Below are positions 39,968-41,759 of a DNA stretch of 41,759 nucleotides, one piece after another (within the stretch, counting starts at the first letter, position 1; each line of letters starts with the position of its first letter). Source of the DNA: an uncultured Oscillospiraceae bacterium (GTDB lineage: Bacteria; Bacillota; Clostridia; Oscillospirales; Oscillospiraceae). The notes beneath the pieces were generated by a model. The model saw only the letters and a list, made by a program, of their open reading frames with translations, did no database searches and had not been told where the DNA came from. The position numbers were made by a program, and so were the translations under genes. The DNA lies in NCBI GenBank assembly GCA_910585155.1, contig CAJUEC010000010.1, positions 34,279 through 76,037 of the forward strand. Reading direction: 5' to 3'.

Positions 39968-41413
39968 ATGCCTGACTCCGCTTTGCCCCGCCGCGCTGCG
40001 GCCTACATCCGTGTCTCCACCGATGACCAGACGGAGCTGTCTCCCGACTCCCAGCTGGAGGAGATACAAAAGTACGCCCACCGGGAGGGGCTGGCCCTTC
40101 TTAACGATCACATCTACATTGACGCGGGCATCTCCGGCAAGCGGGCGGAGCGCCGCCCGGAATTCATGCGCATGATTGCCCGGGCCAAAGGGGAAAACTG
40201 CCCCTTTTCTGTGATCCTCCTCTGGAAGTTCAGCCGATTTGCCCGCAATCAGGAGGAGAGTATCTTTTACAAATCAATTCTGCGCTCCAAATGCGGCATT
40301 GACGTGGTCAGCGTCACCGAGCCGCTGATTGCGGGCCCCTTCGGCAGTCTGATCGAGCGCATCATTGAGTGGATGGATGAATTCTATTCCATCCGGCTCA
40401 GCCAGGAGGTGAAACGCTCCATGACGGTAAACGCCCAGCGGGGCAGGCTTCAGGCCCCACCCTCCTTCGGTTACCGAGCCGAAGGGGGGCGGTTGGTTCC
40501 ACAGGAAGCGGAGGCCGTCCACGTCCGCCGCATTTTTGACGCCTTTGTCGCCGGCTCCGGCCCTCAGCAGATCGCCAAGGAGCTCAATGCCCTCGGTGTA
40601 CACACCCATCGGGCCAACCCCTTTGAAGCCCGCGCCATTGAGTACATCCTCCGCAATCCGGTCTACATCGGCAAGCTCAGGTGGAATCCTGCCGGCCGAA
40701 GCCGACGGGATTTTTTTGACGAGAATATCATTGTGTCGGACGGAGCGCATCAGCCCCTGATCTCTGCGGAGACATGGCGGGCGGCGCAGGAGCGCATGGA
40801 CCGTTTGAAGGCCCAGTCTCACCCTCACGCCCGGCCTGCCGGCGAGAGGAGGCACTGGCTGTCCGGTGTGGTACGCTGCTCCGCCTGCGGCGGTCCTCTG
40901 GTCTTTACCAAGCCCCATTACTTTAAATGTAACAATTACATTCGCGCGCGGTGCACCCACTCTCAGCACGTCAACGCAGACCGCCTGGCCCAAGACCTCC
41001 TCTCCCGGATTGCCCAGGACGCCCAGGGCACCGCCCCCGTGATCTTCGATCTGACCCGCCCCTCTGTCTCCGGTGCCTGCTCTGCCAAGGAGGTGCTGAG
41101 GCGGCTGCATGCAAAAAAAGCGCGCCTGCAAGCGGCGTATCTTGCCGGCGTATGGGAGCTTTCCGACTTTGCCGCCGCAAAAAAATCTCTGGACACCGAA
41201 ATTGACCTTGCCCAAGAGGCGCTGGCTGCGCAGCAGGCTGAACCCAACCAGGCTTCAGCCCTACGCACATCGATTGCCACCGCCTTGGAGACCCTTCACT
41301 CCCCCGCCGCCACTGTCCAAGCCCAGAACTTGGCCATCCGGGCTGTCCTGAGCTCCTGCATTTTTGATAAATCCACCGCCACCCTTACCATCGTCTACCG
41401 CTTTGAGCTGTGA
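39968..41413 (+). CDS. Large serine recombinase, copy B
   Basis: Same 481-residue recombinase as at 35735-37180, with catalytic Ser17, the recombinase domain and the four-Cys zinc ribbon intact. It is the copy adjacent to attR: its stop at 41413 is 30 bp before the crossover dinucleotide and is followed directly by the left arm of the attP dyad (CGCAGTCT at 41422-41429). The cotJC 3' segment begins immediately after, so transcripts of the recombinase could run into that segment, but without the cotJC start codon. Confidence 0.95.
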   Translation: MPDSALPRRAAAYIRVSTDDQTELSPDSQLEEIQKYAHREGLALLNDHIYIDAGISGKRAERRPEFMRMIARAKGENCPFSVILLWKFSRFARNQEESIFYKSILRSKCGIDVVSVTEPLIAGPFGSLIERIIEWMDEFYSIRLSQEVKRSMTVNAQRGRLQAPPSFGYRAEGGRLVPQEAEAVHVRRIFDAFVAGSGPQQIAKELNALGVHTHRANPFEARAIEYILRNPVYIGKLRWNPAGRSRRDFFDENIIVSDGAHQPLISAETWRAAQERMDRLKAQSHPHARPAGERRHWLSGVVRCSACGGPLVFTKPHYFKCNNYIRARCTHSQHVNADRLAQDLLSRIAQDAQGTAPVIFDLTRPSVSGACSAKEVLRRLHAKKARLQAAYLAGVWELSDFAAAKKSLDTEIDLAQEALAAQQAEPNQASALRTSIATALETLHSPAATVQAQNLAIRAVLSSCIFDKSTATLTIVYRFEL

Positions 41414-41421
41414 CAACATAC

Positions 41422-41465
41422 CGCAGTCTGTTGCAGTATGGGGGCCCTGACGGTGAGCTTGGCGC
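41422..41465 (+). other. attR of the cotJC element
   Basis: Right element-chromosome junction. The element half carries CGCAGTCT and ends CAGTATGGGG (to 41443); the cotJC half begins GCCCTGACGGTGAGC. Joined to the attL cotJC half it gives the inferred attB, CAGTACGGGGGCCCTGACGG, in frame. Confidence 0.8.
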
Positions 41466-41759
41466 CTCTTTGCGCTACCTGTCCCAGCGCTACTCCATGC
41501 CCTATCCCGAGCTGAAAGGGCTGCTCACCGACATTGGCACGGAGGAATTGGGGCATTTGGAGATGGTGGGTACCTTGGTTCACCAGCTCACCCGCAATCT
41601 GAGTGAGGATCAAATCAAAACCGCCGGATTCGATACCTATTTTGTGGATCACACCACCGGGGTCTATCCCCAGTTTGCATCAGGGTATCCCTGGTCCGCG
41701 TCCACCATGCAGGTCACCGGTGATATCATCGCCGATCTCACCGAAGATTTGGCCGCAGA
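41444..41759 (+). CDS. cotJC: cotJC 3' segment, interrupted and running off the window
   Basis: In the frame of the 5' segment this reads on from codon 31 as GPDGELGASLRYLSQRYSMP, DIGTEELGHLEMVGTLVHQL and FDTYFVDHTTGVYPQFASG. Glu35 (GEL), Glu65 and His68 (EELGHLE) are at manganese-catalase metal-ligand positions. The frame is open to the window edge, so the gene has not decayed. It has no start codon of its own at a ribosome site, hence expression should need element excision. CotJC proteins are about 190 residues, so roughly 55 residues lie beyond the window. Confidence 0.93.

Larger units (their letters stand above)
37211..41443 (+). mobile_element. cotJC-interrupting serine-recombinase element, copy B
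   Basis: The second 4233-bp unit, in the same orientation as copy A and apparently identical. Its right end meets cotJC at attR. The arrangement attL-unit-attP-unit-attR is what recombination of a circular form with a resident copy would give; an assembly duplication is an alternative. Confidence 0.9.

Noticed and set aside
32978..41443. Prophage or integrative conjugative element
   Set aside because: There are no capsid, terminase, lysis, replication or conjugation genes; only recombinase, a small protein and the DUF1538/P-II cargo.

Overview
The window looks like chromosome from an anaerobic, endospore-forming member of the Clostridia, most likely Oscillospiraceae (a Flavonifractor/Lawsonibacter/Oscillibacter-type genome). 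This is inferred from the high-GC, C/G-ending codon use, the SCIFF peptide with its radical-SAM maturase, the paired PPi- and ATP-type phosphofructokinases, sigma-H, and sporulation genes (cwlD-like, spoIIM-like, cotJ). Species cannot be fixed from the sequence alone.

Layout. 1-1.2 kb: the 3' part of a CAP-domain surface protein with a 15-residue repeat tract. 1.3-8.5 kb: a protein-quality-control block tig-clpP-clpX-lon-engB followed by a FAH-family hydrolase. 8.6-8.8 kb: tRNA-Gln(CTG) with its own promoter and terminator. 9-13.1 kb: accessory small genes (membrane protein, half-size EamA transporter, two lipoproteins, DUF3795 protein) arranged around two related divergent-promoter segments. 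13.1-13.3 kb: a MITE-like long hairpin. 13.4-18.7 kb: a DUF1858 protein, a TrmK-Nif3 fusion, a CwlD-like amidase, radA, a small Cys protein and a XerC-like recombinase. 18.7-19.7 kb: a small anchored protein converging on an Amidase_6 protein. 19.9-22.2 kb: fba-pfp on the + strand. From 22.2 to 32.3 kb nearly all genes are on the minus strand: purB-pfkA-pyrophosphatase-like, a zinc-ribbon protein, sigH, ruvC-ruvA-ruvB, xerD, spoIIM-like, and scfA-scfB.

The most notable feature is at 32.4-41.8 kb. A spore-coat operon (a cotJA-cotJB fusion followed by cotJC) is split inside cotJC codon 31 by two apparently identical, directly repeated 4233-bp units. Each unit encodes a tandem P-II-like protein, a DUF1538 membrane protein, a 68-residue protein and a large serine recombinase whose gene ends about 30 bp from the crossover point. 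The outer junctions share a CAGTA(C/T)GGGGG core, and the middle junction carries a symmetric attP-like site. Joining the outer halves exactly restores the cotJC reading frame across its conserved QYGGPDGE motif. The arrangement resembles skin-type elements that are excised in the sporulating mother cell (known for sigK and spsM), but it is very small and carries unusual cargo. A mother-cell sigma-E-like promoter can be proposed in front of both the cotJ operon and the recombinase.

How the parts fit together: housekeeping proteolysis, glycolysis/PPi metabolism, recombination (ruv, xer, radA) and sporulation genes form the backbone. The cotJC element is a recent mobile addition whose excision is probably needed to make the spore manganese-catalase-like coat protein.
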